Assembly: GCA_020073645.1 (NCBI GenBank)
Contig: JAIQET010000005.1
Location: forward strand, 1-64,000
Length of the DNA: 64,000 bases
Direction: 5' to 3'
Source: Terriglobia bacterium
GTDB lineage: Bacteria; Acidobacteriota; Terriglobia; Terriglobales; Acidobacteriaceae
The notes beneath the pieces are model-generated. The model ran no database searches, was not told the DNA's origin, and worked only from the letters and a program-made list of their open reading frames with translations. Each line of letters begins with the position of its first letter. Position 1 is the stretch's first letter. A program made the translations under genes and the position numbers. This document shows, in pieces, positions 8,171-17,057 of the stretch.

Positions 8171-9496
8171 TCACTGCTTGAACACCTTGCCATCCTTCAT
8201 CACGAACTGCACCTTCCCCAATTGCGTGATGTCGCGCAGAGGGTCGCCCGGGACGGCAACCATGTCGGCAAAAGCTCCAGGCGCGAGCGCCCCGATCTGC
8301 CCGCTCATCTCGAGCATTTCGGCGGCGCGCGAGGTGGCGCTCTTGATGGCGTCCATGGGAGACATGCCGAAAGCGACCATGCGGGGAAATTCCTGCGCGA
8401 TCGGCTCCGTCCACGGGATGCCGCCCATGTCGGTGCCAAAGACGATCTTCACGCCCGCCTGGAGCGCCTTGCGGAAGGTGGCCTCGTGTAACGAAGCGCG
8501 CAGGCGGTCGCGCTGTCCGGCAGGGGTGTCGGCCGGGGCCCAGTCGTTGTAGTACACGCTGAGGGTGGGGCAGTACCACGTGCCCTGCTTCACCATTTGC
8601 GCGATCTGGGCATCGGTCATTTGCAGGCCGTGCTCGATCGAGTCGCAGCCGCCATCCAGCGCGCGTTGCAATCCAATGCCGTTGTAGGCGTGGCAGGCGA
8701 CCTTCTTGCCCCAGCCGTGGGTTTCATCCACGACTGCCTTGATCTCCTCCAGCGTCAGCGTGGGCTGCGACACCAACTCGCCGTTCTTGCCGACCCAGGA
8801 GCGATGGGTCATGTAGACCTTGATCCAGTCGGCGCCGTGGTCGAGTTGCTCGCGGGCTGCCTTGCGGGCCTCGACCGGGCCATCGATGATCTGCACACCC
8901 TTCGGCATCTTCAGTTCGGGGGCGTAGCCTTCGAGCGGATATCCGCCCGTGGTAGAGATCGCGAGGGTGACGACGAACAGCCGCGGCCCGGGAATGTAGC
9001 CGCCTTCGATGGCTTGCTTGATGCCCACGTCGCCATAGCCCGCGCCTTCGGTTTCCACGTCGCGCAAGGTGGTGAAGCCCTGCTCCAGCGCCCGCCGCGC
9101 GGAAACCGTGGCCCGCGCCGCGCGCAGGGCAAGCGGGCACCTGAGAATGTTGGCGTCGTAGCCGCCCTCGGTGGGGTCTTCTCCCTGCAAGAAAATGTGG
9201 GTGTGGGAATCGATCAGCCCGGGTAACACGGTGGTATGCGAGAGATCGATGACGTTTGCTCCCGCCGGAATCTTGGTGCTGGCTGCGTCGGAAACGCTGT
9301 CAATGCGATTGCCGCGAATGAGGATGATCTGATCATGCCGCGGGGTGTCGGACTTGCCGTCAATCAGCGTACCGGCGCGGATCGCGGTATACGCATGCAG
9401 GGCCGGACGGGGTGAGTTTTCTTCCTCCTGCTCCTGCGTCGCCGCGGGCAGAGCCAAAGCCAGGCACAGCGCACACAGCCACCAGATACTCTTCAT
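8171..9496 (-). CDS. Exported metal-dependent amidohydrolase, second paralogue
   Basis: A 441-residue amidohydrolase with signal peptide MKSIWWLCALCLALALPAA. The metal site is H98-x-H100 (DSHTHI), K226 (WIKVYMT), H269 (ACHAY), H289 (SIEHG) and the aspartate of FGTDMGG. It shares the order and C-terminal region (FVMKDGKVFKQ versus [10 protein letters not shown]) with the paralogue at 6202-7500 but differs in the specificity loops, so the substrates probably differ. AGAGGACCTC precedes the ATG. It begins 36 bases after the ridA-like gene and is probably co-transcribed with it. Confidence 0.88.
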   Translation of the reverse strand: MKSIWWLCALCLALALPAATQEQEEENSPRPALHAYTAIRAGTLIDGKSDTPRHDQIILIRGNRIDSVSDAASTKIPAGANVIDLSHTTVLPGLIDSHTHIFLQGEDPTEGGYDANILRCPLALRAARATVSARRALEQGFTTLRDVETEGAGYGDVGIKQAIEGGYIPGPRLFVVTLAISTTGGYPLEGYAPELKMPKGVQIIDGPVEARKAAREQLDHGADWIKVYMTHRSWVGKNGELVSQPTLTLEEIKAVVDETHGWGKKVACHAYNGIGLQRALDGGCDSIEHGLQMTDAQIAQMVKQGTWYCPTLSVYYNDWAPADTPAGQRDRLRASLHEATFRKALQAGVKIVFGTDMGGIPWTEPIAQEFPRMVAFGMSPMDAIKSATSRAAEMLEMSGQIGALAPGAFADMVAVPGDPLRDITQLGKVQFVMKDGKVFKQ

Positions 9497-9532
9497 GAGG
9501 TCCTCTCTGGGAAGTGAGGATTGTACTCCGGA

Positions 9533-9922
9533 TCAGCCGGTGATCACCGCATCGGCCTCAATTTCGAGCAGCATCTCCGGGGAGACCAGGGCGGTGACGG
9601 CGACCATTGTGGCTGCAGGGCGGATGTCGCGGAAAACCTCGCCGTGGGCTTTGCCGACTTTCTCCCAGTCGGCCATGTTGGTGACGAAAATGCGGGTGCG
9701 CACGACGTCCTTCAGGCTGGCACCCGCTTTTTGCAGAGCCGACTCAATGTTCTTAAGCGCCTGTACCGCCTGGGCGTAGGGATCGCCCACCCCAACAATC
9801 TTGCCGTCCGCGCCGAATGCCGTGGTTCCCGCTACGTGAACCTGGGCGCCGACGCGTACGGCGCGCGAGTATCCGACGATTGGTTCCCAAGGTGCACCAC
9901 TCGAGATGTTCTTTCGTTCCAT
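9533..9922 (-). CDS. RidA/YjgF family protein
   Basis: A 129-residue protein of the Rid family, trimeric enzymes that hydrolyse reactive enamine/imine intermediates to ketones. It shows the family pattern [19 protein letters not shown] and the conserved arginine and asparagine in [13 protein letters not shown], plus the C-terminal LEIEADAVI. Length is normal. GGGGAGGAAT lies upstream of the ATG. It heads the run of amidohydrolase genes, which suggests that breakdown of peptides or amino-acid derivatives generates its substrate. Confidence 0.9.
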   Translation of the reverse strand: MERKNISSGAPWEPIVGYSRAVRVGAQVHVAGTTAFGADGKIVGVGDPYAQAVQALKNIESALQKAGASLKDVVRTRIFVTNMADWEKVGKAHGEVFRDIRPAATMVAVTALVSPEMLLEIEADAVITG

Positions 9923-10166
9923 GCTCAGGATTCCTCCCCAGGCCGATGATTGTATAGATGCACCGCGACCGTGATTAGCACTCGATTGAAGCGGCTGCCA
10001 AGGGCGGGCATGAAACCCTTGTGCTGGTCATTGCTCTCTAATGGAGTAGAAAGACCGCAGCGTCGACTAACCAAAGTCACTTGTGTTTGTGGCCAAGCTG
10101 CGATATGAAGTCGCGCAAGATGGTTTTGGAACCCGGGCGGCAGGCGGGTTCCAGGAGGGCCCCAGA

Positions 10167-10718
10167 ATGATTCCGGAATCGCATCCACTACAGCAGTTGT
10201 TCATTGAACTGGTAGGGCGGCACTACGCGGAGGAGATCGGCATTCGCGATCCCCAAATTGTGAATTACGTCGCACACCTTTTGGCGGACTTTTGCGAAGT
10301 GGAACAGCTGTTCAAGATTCGCAGCATTTCCGGAAAGGCGCTGACCGATGTCGGCGAGATGCTGATGGAATCCGATCCCGTGTTCGGGCCCGCGCCTTCG
10401 TTCGACCGTGAACGCCAGGTGCGCAAGCACATCGGCGACTACACGCTGTTCTTCACCGGAATGTTTCCGGAGAGCATCAATCACTTCCGCCTGCGCCGCA
10501 ACCGGCTGGAGGGTTTTATCGATTGGATGAAAGCCGGCAAAGAGAGCTACTACATCGTCTCCAAGTTCGAATATTTCGAGTGCGCCAAGGTCGCGCCGCT
10601 GTTTGCCAGTCTCTCGGCCCACTTTGAGCAGTGCGTGTTTGGGCTGAACCGGGTGAAGAATGAGCTGGCGGAAATGCAGCATCCCATCGTGCGGCGGGCC
10701 GGTGAAATGCTGATGTAG
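10167..10718 (+). CDS. Conserved hypothetical protein
   Basis: A 183-residue soluble, mostly helical protein starting MIPESHPLQQLFIELVG. AGGAGG eight bases upstream fixes the ATG at 10167 over an earlier in-frame ATG at 10083. No catalytic motif is visible. The phrase HIGDYTLFFTGMFPE and the regular spacing of aromatic and acidic residues suggest a defined fold, possibly helical bundle. It faces rsmD convergently. Function unknown. Confidence 0.75.
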   Translation: MIPESHPLQQLFIELVGRHYAEEIGIRDPQIVNYVAHLLADFCEVEQLFKIRSISGKALTDVGEMLMESDPVFGPAPSFDRERQVRKHIGDYTLFFTGMFPESINHFRLRRNRLEGFIDWMKAGKESYYIVSKFEYFECAKVAPLFASLSAHFEQCVFGLNRVKNELAEMQHPIVRRAGEMLM

Positions 10719-10760
10719 CTGATTCGTGGCGCCGGCGTCCGCCGGGCATCCCGCCTACTG

Positions 10761-11327
10761 CTAACCGATGCGATAGAAGCTGAGCGCCGCATCCCCCTGC
10801 TGCAGCTTCCGGTAGCGATGCAGCGACGCGAAAGCGTCTCCCGGATCAAATCTCTTCTGGTGCTCAGCGATAACGGCTGTCTGGGGTTTCAGCAGGCGCG
10901 ACTGGGCGAGCGCATCCAAGGTGCCACGGTAGGCTGCTTCCATCCGGTACGGCGGATCGAGAAACACGAAATCCGCTACGACCCCGTCGGTTTCCAGCCG
11001 GGGCAGGGACCGGGCTACGTCTTGCTGCAAGACCTCGAAACCCGTGATCACTCCGAGGGACTGCAGATTCTGCCGCACCAGTCCGGCCGCGGCCGCAGAG
11101 CTCTCGACGAAATACACCATGGCTGCGCCCCGGCTGATGGCCTCGATTCCAACCGCGCCGGTTCCCGCGTAGAGATCCAGCCAGACTGTTCCCGCGAGCG
11201 CATCGGGATTGCCCGCAGTGAGCACGTTGAACAGAGTTTCGCGCAACCGATCGGCAGTGGGACGGAGGTCCAGGCCGCGCAGCGAGCGCAGCGGACGGCT
11301 ACGATATTTTCCAGCGATTACGCGCAT
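10761..11327 (-). CDS. rsmD: 16S rRNA (guanine(966)-N(2))-methyltransferase
   Basis: SAM-dependent methyltransferase acting on the 30S subunit. The 188-residue product shows MRVIAGKYRSRPL, RPTADRLRETLFN (typical for RsmD), the SAM-binding LDLYAGTGAVGIEAISRGA, and the catalytic FVFLDPPY. Length is standard. In many bacteria rsmD precedes coaD; here coaD is 37 kb away, next to an aminotransferase. The ribosome site is weak. Confidence 0.93.
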   Translation of the reverse strand: MRVIAGKYRSRPLRSLRGLDLRPTADRLRETLFNVLTAGNPDALAGTVWLDLYAGTGAVGIEAISRGAAMVYFVESSAAAAGLVRQNLQSLGVITGFEVLQQDVARSLPRLETDGVVADFVFLDPPYRMEAAYRGTLDALAQSRLLKPQTAVIAEHQKRFDPGDAFASLHRYRKLQQGDAALSFYRIG

Positions 11328-11349
11328 GGCCGTTGTTCAGTTCGGGCAC

Positions 11350-11440
11350 CAACTTCTTTCGCCCCTTCGGGGCTAGCTCACTTCCCGCTTGCACCCACGG
11401 CTTGCGCCGTGGGCTTTATTCTTTCGCCGCTTTGCGGCTA
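11350..11440. repeat. Palindromic repeat family P1 variant
   Basis: GCCCCTTCGGGGC, then CCCACGGC-ttgc-GCCGTGGG, then GCCGC-ttt-GCGGC: the same three-hairpin order as the P1 units at 2887-3230 with the loops kept and the stems covaried. Stem covariation argues for selection on, or mechanism through, the folded form. It lies within the 296-base gap between rsmD and the M50 protease gene. Confidence 0.7.
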
Positions 11441-11534
11441 GGACAAGCACCCGTCGCCCTCCGCAGGCAAAATCAGTTCGCACGCAGACTCAGCCCACAA
11501 ACGATTTAGCGGGCAATGCCTTGGGCCTCAAGTG

Positions 11535-11557
11535 GTCCTAGTACCTTCGACTAGGCC
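11535..11557. promoter_or_regulatory. Inverted repeat upstream of the M50 protease gene
   Basis: GGtCCTAGT-accttcg-ACTAGGCC forms a hairpin with six perfect central pairs and two more after a bulge, about 70 bases before the protease ATG. An AT-rich patch (AAATATATAGAAT, from 11590) lies between. It could be an operator or a leader structure. No matching copy was noticed elsewhere in the window. Confidence 0.4.
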
Positions 11558-11623
11558 GGGCCAGAGCCGAGCCCTCCGCCTAGGCATCTAAATATATAGA
11601 ATGGCAGTAGCGGAAGATTCCTG

Positions 11624-12769
11624 ATGAGAAACTGGTCCATCCCGGCAGGGCGGATTTTCGGGGTTGAAGTCCGCATCCATCTGACGTTCCTAATCCTGCT
11701 GCTGTTCGTCTGGCTGAGCGAGTCCGCGGCTCACGGCCGAGTAAGCGGCGTCCGGGGTCTGGCCCTGGTGGGCATCATCTTCGCATGCGTGATCCTGCAC
11801 GAGCTGGGGCACGCGGTCGTTAGCATGCACGCGGGGATCCCTGCTAAAGCCATTATCCTGCTGCCCATTGGCGGAGTGACTTTGCTCGACGAGACCCAGC
11901 AGCCGCTCACGCCGGGCACCCAAACCTGGAAGCGGGACATTCGCATCGCCGTGGCTGGGCCGCTAGTCAACCTGCTAGTGGCGTTTGTGGCGGGCAGCAT
12001 CCTGCTCACTGTGGCTCCCGAAATCCAGCTCTGGGCGAAGCCTTATGTCCACTCCAGCAACTTGCTACGAAGCTTCGTTTGGGTGAACGTGTGGCTCGCG
12101 GGCTTCAATCTCCTGCCAGCTTATCCGATGGACGGAGGTCGGGTGCTGCGAGCCCTGCTAAGCCGGAGGACCGATCCCGTCCGCGCTACGCGGCGGGCTG
12201 TCTCCATCGGGCAGACGCTGGCTGCGGCCTTCATGCTGGCGGGAATGCTCCAGTACATGCAGGGAGGCAGCCCGGGAAGCACCTGGCTGACCCTGGTGGG
12301 CTTCTTCTTGTTCATCGCCGCGCAGCTGGAAGAGCGCTCGGTGGTGTTCCAGTCGGTGCTGGAAACCGTGCACCTGGAAGACATCATGCTCACCGACTTC
12401 GCCACGCTCTCCCCGGCTGACACCCTGGAAGACGCCTTGGACAAGGCCGTGCACACGCTGCAAGACGATTTCCCGGTCATTCGCGGCAGCGACATGGTGG
12501 GCGTAATCTCCCGGCAGAAGATTCTGGAAGCATTGCGCGTGGAAGGCAACGGCTATGTGCAGTCAGTGATGAACCGCATCTTTGAAGTCGCCCAGAAGAC
12601 AGAATCGCTGGCCTCGGCCTTTCGCAAGCTGACCGCTCGCAACCTGAGCATTATTCCCGTGGTCGAAGACCAGCGGCTGGTAGGCATCGTCACCCTGCAG
12701 AACCTGATGCACTCCATGGCCCTGCTGGCGGAAAGCCGCAAGCTGCGCAAAGCAGCTTTGAATTCCTGA
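11624..12769 (+). CDS. Site-2-protease-type M50 metalloprotease with CBS domains
   Basis: A 381-residue integral membrane zinc protease (SpoIVFB/S2P-like, the subfamily with C-terminal CBS domains). The metal site is HELGH at 59-63 within a membrane segment, with the third ligand in LLPAYPMDGGRVLRALLSRR (D170). About four to six membrane segments span residues 18-230. Two CBS motifs at about 245-370 probably sense nucleotides and gate activity. Family members cleave membrane-bound regulators; no candidate anti-sigma factor is adjacent, so the substrate is unknown. It is monocistronic, followed convergently by a beta-barrel gene. Confidence 0.92.
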   Translation: MRNWSIPAGRIFGVEVRIHLTFLILLLFVWLSESAAHGRVSGVRGLALVGIIFACVILHELGHAVVSMHAGIPAKAIILLPIGGVTLLDETQQPLTPGTQTWKRDIRIAVAGPLVNLLVAFVAGSILLTVAPEIQLWAKPYVHSSNLLRSFVWVNVWLAGFNLLPAYPMDGGRVLRALLSRRTDPVRATRRAVSIGQTLAAAFMLAGMLQYMQGGSPGSTWLTLVGFFLFIAAQLEERSVVFQSVLETVHLEDIMLTDFATLSPADTLEDALDKAVHTLQDDFPVIRGSDMVGVISRQKILEALRVEGNGYVQSVMNRIFEVAQKTESLASAFRKLTARNLSIIPVVEDQRLVGIVTLQNLMHSMALLAESRKLRKAALNS

Positions 12770-12779
12770 AGGACCCGCC

Positions 12780-13397
12780 TCAGAACTTGAAGACCAATCC
12801 CACCGAGGGTTCGGCCAGGTGTCCCTTGGCCGAGGTGGTCAAGCCAGAAACCCTGAAGTCGGGAGCCTGATAAAACAATCCGCGATATTGCAAACGCACC
12901 GCGAACTTCCAGTACGCCCGGTAATCGACGCCCACGCCGTACAGGAAGGTAGGACGGGTTTGGTTTTGAGAGTTCAGCGGAACCAGGACGTTGCTCACGT
13001 AGGCATAGTAGCTGGGATAAAAGCGGAGCTCCCCCGCACCCGCCAACAGGAATGGCTCGAATTTCTTGATGGCAAACGGACTGAAGACATAAGCTCCCGT
13101 GACTTCGGTGATGCTGGTGGGAATACTGTAAGTGAACGGGGGTGAATCGTACTTCTGCGAATTCGATAGTTTACCGATCGTCAGCTCGATGGAACTCTTC
13201 TTACCGACGCGGAGTCGCGCCGTGCCGAAAACCGCGACATTGTTGGTGGGGGAGAGCACGACTCCATCGCCCGAAGACTGTTTGCTGAAGGCTTCGCCGA
13301 GATTCACGGCCAGGTTCAGACGACTGTCGTCCTGAGCCCAGCCTGCGGACGCGAGTAAGACCAAGGCTGCACATACCATCCCTGCTTTGTTGAGCAT
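12780..13397 (-). CDS. Outer-membrane beta-barrel protein, putative
   Basis: 205 residues with signal peptide MLNKAGMVCAALVLLASAGWAQ. The mature part alternates hydrophobic and polar residues, is rich in glycine and tyrosine, and ends in aromatic F (GLVFKF), all typical of an eight-stranded OmpA/OmpW-like barrel. GAGGAAAATGA precedes the ATG. It is not confidently assignable to a transport role; structural or adhesive barrels are equally possible. Confidence 0.72.
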   Translation of the reverse strand: MLNKAGMVCAALVLLASAGWAQDDSRLNLAVNLGEAFSKQSSGDGVVLSPTNNVAVFGTARLRVGKKSSIELTIGKLSNSQKYDSPPFTYSIPTSITEVTGAYVFSPFAIKKFEPFLLAGAGELRFYPSYYAYVSNVLVPLNSQNQTRPTFLYGVGVDYRAYWKFAVRLQYRGLFYQAPDFRVSGLTTSAKGHLAEPSVGLVFKF

Positions 13398-13466
13398 TCA
13401 TTTTCCTCGTGTGAGAGTCCGGGAGAGACTTCGACATATTAACGGATAGATGCAGGATTTGGGCGA

Positions 13467-15068
13467 TCAGAACAGGCGAATAGACTTGGCTTGCTCAACG
13501 GCCGGGACTTTTCTGAGTTCGGCCAGGACGGGTTCGGGCACGCGGCCGTCCACGTGGACCACGGCGATGGCCTCCCGGGGCTTACCGGCCTGGCCGTTGC
13601 CCACCCGGCGTCCCAGGGAGAAGTCGGCGATATTGATTTTGTGCTTGCCCAGGATGGTGCCGATCTTCCCAATCACTCCGGGGACGTCGCGGTTTTGCAT
13701 GTAGATGAGGTTGCGTTCCAGCGGAGCCTCGACGTCAATTCCGTCCACGTTCAGCAATCGGGGCGTGTGCCTGTGTAATACCGCGCCTTTTACCAGGTGC
13801 TCCTCGGTGCCGGTCTTTAGCAGAATGGAAAGCACGCTGCCGGCGCCCCCGCCGGAACTCTTGGGCTTGCGGGCTTCGTGGATACGCAGCCCGCGGGTAG
13901 CAGCGATCGCCGCCGCATTCACCAGGTTGGCCTTTTCCTCCAGCGCCTGGTTGAGTACTCCTTTGATGGCTGCGTTGCGGATGAGTTCCGTTTTCCATTC
14001 TGCGATGTGCCCGCTGTAGCGCAGGGAAATTTCCTCCAGCGGACCCTCGCTGGTCTGCGCCAGGAACGCCCCCAGCCGCTCCGCCAGCACGATGTAGGGC
14101 TGCAGTTCGACATATTCATCGTGCGAGACCGAGGGCACGTTGACTGCGTTCTGGATGACGCCGTGCTTCAGGTATTCCTTCACCTGGAGCGCGATCTGGT
14201 AGCCGACCGCCTCCTGGGCTTCGTGGGTCGAGCCGCCGATGTGCGGCGTGAGGATCACGTTGTCCATCGTGGCTAAAGGCGAGTCTTTCAGCGGCTCATC
14301 AAGGAAGACATCCAGTGCGGCGGCGGCCACGTGACCGTGCTTCAGCGCATGCGCCAGTGCTACTTCGTCCACCAGTTCGCCGCGGGCGCAGTTCACCAGG
14401 CGGACGCCGCGTTTCATCCTTTTCAGGGAATCGGGATTGATCATGCCCGCGGTTTGCGGGGTGAGGCCGACGTGGAGGGTCAAGTAATCCGCGACCGCAT
14501 AGACTTCGTCGAGCTTGGCGGTGCGAATCCCCTGTTCCTTGGCCACGACGGTGGAGACGAAGGGGTCATGCGCGACGACTTCCATGCCGAAGGCCTTGGC
14601 CCGACGCGCCACCTCCATGCCGATTCGTCCCAGCCCGACGATGCCCAGAGTCTTGCCGCGAAGCTCTGTGCCTTGCAGCGATTTCTTCTCCCACTTGCCG
14701 GCGTGCATGAGTTCATTGGCGCGGCAGAGGTGGCGCGCCATGGCCAGCATCATGGCTAGCGTGTGTTCGGCCACGGCCACGGCATTGGCTCCGGGCGTGT
14801 TCATGACCGCGATGCCCTTGCGGGTGGCGGCGTCGAGGTCAATATTGTCGACGCCGACGCCGGCCCGTCCGATGACCTGCAGCTTGCGGGCGTGCTCCAG
14901 CAGAGCGTGGTTGACCTGCACCGCGGAGCGCACGATCAGCGCATCGGCCGACTCCAGTTGCGAGGCCAGCTTGCCATCCACCTGCTCGGGAGTGATGACC
15001 GTCCAGCGCGGCTCGCGCAGGAGGTCCACGGCGGAAGGCGAGATTTTTTCAGCTACTACGATCTTCAT
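13467..15068 (-). CDS. serA: D-3-phosphoglycerate dehydrogenase, ACT-domain type
   Basis: First enzyme of serine synthesis, oxidising 3-phosphoglycerate with NAD. The 533-residue product is the long form: nucleotide-binding LGIVGLGRIGMEVARRAKAF, catalytic CARGELVDE and HIGGSTHEAQ, an intervening ASB domain (about 320-450), and a C-terminal ACT domain starting RDVPGVIGKIGTILGKHKIN that probably binds serine. The ATG at 15068 (MKIVVAEKIS) is preferred over one six codons upstream. A class V aminotransferase lies upstream on the same strand, separated by a small lipoprotein gene in the opposite direction. Confidence 0.96.
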   Translation of the reverse strand: MKIVVAEKISPSAVDLLREPRWTVITPEQVDGKLASQLESADALIVRSAVQVNHALLEHARKLQVIGRAGVGVDNIDLDAATRKGIAVMNTPGANAVAVAEHTLAMMLAMARHLCRANELMHAGKWEKKSLQGTELRGKTLGIVGLGRIGMEVARRAKAFGMEVVAHDPFVSTVVAKEQGIRTAKLDEVYAVADYLTLHVGLTPQTAGMINPDSLKRMKRGVRLVNCARGELVDEVALAHALKHGHVAAAALDVFLDEPLKDSPLATMDNVILTPHIGGSTHEAQEAVGYQIALQVKEYLKHGVIQNAVNVPSVSHDEYVELQPYIVLAERLGAFLAQTSEGPLEEISLRYSGHIAEWKTELIRNAAIKGVLNQALEEKANLVNAAAIAATRGLRIHEARKPKSSGGGAGSVLSILLKTGTEEHLVKGAVLHRHTPRLLNVDGIDVEAPLERNLIYMQNRDVPGVIGKIGTILGKHKINIADFSLGRRVGNGQAGKPREAIAVVHVDGRVPEPVLAELRKVPAVEQAKSIRLF

Positions 15069-15211
15069 TCTTGTACTTCCTCGCAAGGCTTCTGCTGCTG
15101 CTGGTCAAGCATCCACGATTGTTTACAGGAAAGTGACACTCCTCTGACACCCTCTTCCGCCCTGGCCCCTTACCCTGTTTCCATCGGGCGTGTTCCCGAA
15201 TGGAGTGGCAT

Positions 15212-15559
15212 ATGAAACTTAGTTTTGTTCTTCTGCTGGCGGCCTTGACCCTCAGCTGCGGCTACGGTTCCAATTACAACGCCGGAATGATGGGGGGATC
15301 GGCCCCGTCTATCCAGATGCTCATACCCGGTAACACCGCGGCGGGTGGGCCGGCATTCATCCTTACTGTCAACGGCTCGCACTTTGCACCCAACGCGACC
15401 GTCTACTGGAACGGTATGCCACAAGCCACCACTTTTGCCACCGCCGGCCAGGTCACGGCGATGATTCCCGCTGCCCTGATCGCCAACTCAGGCGCCGCTT
15501 CGGTTCATGTTCTTTCCAACGGCATGAACTCCAACAGCGTCAACTTCGACGTGCAGTGA
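15212..15559 (+). CDS. Small lipoprotein with a single IPT/TIG domain
   Basis: 115 residues. A signal peptide with lipobox LTLSC (C16 or so) predicts a lipid-anchored envelope protein. The mature part is one IPT/TIG immunoglobulin-like domain: LTVNGSHFAPNATVYWNGMP, followed by VTAMIPAALIANSGAASVHV, a common motif in acidobacterial surface proteins. It lies on the opposite strand between serA and the class V aminotransferase and converges on the latter. Its role is unknown; a single-TIG protein may be an adhesive or structural module. Confidence 0.82.
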   Translation: MKLSFVLLLAALTLSCGYGSNYNAGMMGGSAPSIQMLIPGNTAAGGPAFILTVNGSHFAPNATVYWNGMPQATTFATAGQVTAMIPAALIANSGAASVHVLSNGMNSNSVNFDVQ

Positions 15560-15580
15560 GCGTATGGCCGACTGCCCGGA

Positions 15581-16774
15581 TCACGCACTCACCGACGAGC
15601 GCAGGCTCATCTGTCGGGCATAGACCTCTTGCGCCGAGCGCACGGCGGCGCCGTACTCCACGGCTTTGCCGGTCACGCTAGCGAGCACATGCTCCAGCGC
15701 TGCCAGGATTCCGATGGTGTCGAGATAGTCGTAGTAGCCCAGATGCGCGATGCGGAACAGCTTGCCGCGCATCTCGCCCTGCCCGTTGGCCACCACGGCG
15801 GCGAAGGATTCGCGGAATTCCTTCACCATCACGCCGGAGTCGATCCCGGGCGGGGGTTGGATGGCAGTGAGCGCCGCAGCCGGTGAGGAGGCCGCGAACA
15901 GCTTCAGCCCCAGCGCCTGGGCACCGGCGCGGGTCATTTCGGCGGCCAGTTCGGCGTTGTTGACCAGCGCTTCGCGCCCGGCAGTGACGTCGTCATTGCC
16001 CATGTCGCGTACAAAATCCAGGGCGGCGGCCAGGGCAGCAAACAGCGAAGTCGCGGGGGTGAACGCAGCCTCGCCTTTGGCGGCGGCTTTGCGCTCTTTG
16101 CGAAAATCGAAGTAGTAGCGCGGGGAGGCAGTCGTTTCCATGCGCTTCCAGGCGCGCTCGCTGATGGCGCAATACGCCAGCCCCGGCGGGATCATCAGCG
16201 CCTTCTGCGAGCCACCGATGATCACGTCAATGCCCCAGGCATCCACATCAAAGTGGGTCGTGCCCAAGCCGGTGATGGCGTCTACGATCAGCAGGGTGTC
16301 GTCGCCCATAGCCCGCACCAACTGGGCGATGCCTTCCACGTCATGGCGTGCGCCCGTGGAGCTCTCGGTGGCCTGCACATACACCGCGCGCACGTCGGGA
16401 GTCAGCTTCCGGCGGATCTCATCGAGCGAGAAGGTTTCGCCGTAGGGCGCAGTCACCATCTCCACTGTGCAGCCAAAGGCTTGGGCCAAGTCGCGCCAGC
16501 GTTCGCCAAACTTGCCGGCGGTAAGCACCAGCACCTTGTCGCCGGGCGAAGTGAGGTTCGAGACCGAGCCCTCCATCACGCCGGTGCCGGACGAGGAAAG
16601 CACCAGCACGTCGTTTTTCGTGCCGATGAATTCCGTTAAGTCGGCCAGCACGCGCGAAAACAGGTCGCGAAACTCGGCGGTGCGGTGATGCATGGCGAAC
16701 GATGCCATGGCCGTCTGCGCCGCCGGCAGAATGGGCGTCGGCCCGGGAGTGAACAGGCGATTCTTGCGCAGCAT
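15581..16774 (-). CDS. Class V PLP-dependent aminotransferase (alanine/serine-glyoxylate or phosphoserine type)
   Basis: A 397-residue fold-type I aminotransferase beginning FTPGPTPILPAAQTAM, the typical opening of alanine-glyoxylate and serine-pyruvate enzymes. K191 in GGSQKALMIPPGLA is the Schiff-base lysine; D165 in LLIVDAITGLG is the usual cofactor aspartate. GAGGAATATCCC precedes the ATG. Being on the same strand just upstream of serA, it may serve as the phosphoserine transaminase step, as in other bacteria lacking classical SerC. That is inference; glyoxylate transamination is the alternative. Confidence 0.88.
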   Translation of the reverse strand: MLRKNRLFTPGPTPILPAAQTAMASFAMHHRTAEFRDLFSRVLADLTEFIGTKNDVLVLSSSGTGVMEGSVSNLTSPGDKVLVLTAGKFGERWRDLAQAFGCTVEMVTAPYGETFSLDEIRRKLTPDVRAVYVQATESSTGARHDVEGIAQLVRAMGDDTLLIVDAITGLGTTHFDVDAWGIDVIIGGSQKALMIPPGLAYCAISERAWKRMETTASPRYYFDFRKERKAAAKGEAAFTPATSLFAALAAALDFVRDMGNDDVTAGREALVNNAELAAEMTRAGAQALGLKLFAASSPAAALTAIQPPPGIDSGVMVKEFRESFAAVVANGQGEMRGKLFRIAHLGYYDYLDTIGILAALEHVLASVTGKAVEYGAAVRSAQEVYARQMSLRSSVSA

Positions 16775-16880
16775 AGGGATATTCCTCGTGTTCGATGCAG
16801 AGCTAGTTTACTAGCAAGTGGGGCGGGGCGCAGAGGCCAGGCGGGGTTTTCCCGAAATGAAATTTTGAGAGGGGGCTTTT

Positions 16881-17007
16881 CACCACGGAGACACGGAGGC
16901 ACGGAGAAAACTTGGGGAAAAATCTCTTGTGACACGCAGTACAGCAGATCCTTGAGGTTGGTATCCGAGGATGAACTTTCTTGCGTTTTCTCCGTGTCTC
17001 CGTGGTG
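16881..17007. repeat. Long inverted repeat made of CACGGAG-type units
   Basis: The left arm (16881-16911) is CACCACGGAGACACGGA, then GGCACGGA, then GAAAAC. The right arm (16985-17007) is the reverse complement without the extra eight-base GGCACGGA unit, so the 23-base arms differ by one repeat unit. The loop is about 73 bases. Related sequence appears at 49824-49840. The rest of the 283-base gap 16775-17057 shows nothing else. Confidence 0.8.
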
Positions 17008-17057
17008 ATCAATCCGTGCGAGCGCGGCTCGGACAGCGCGACTATAATGGCGGCACG

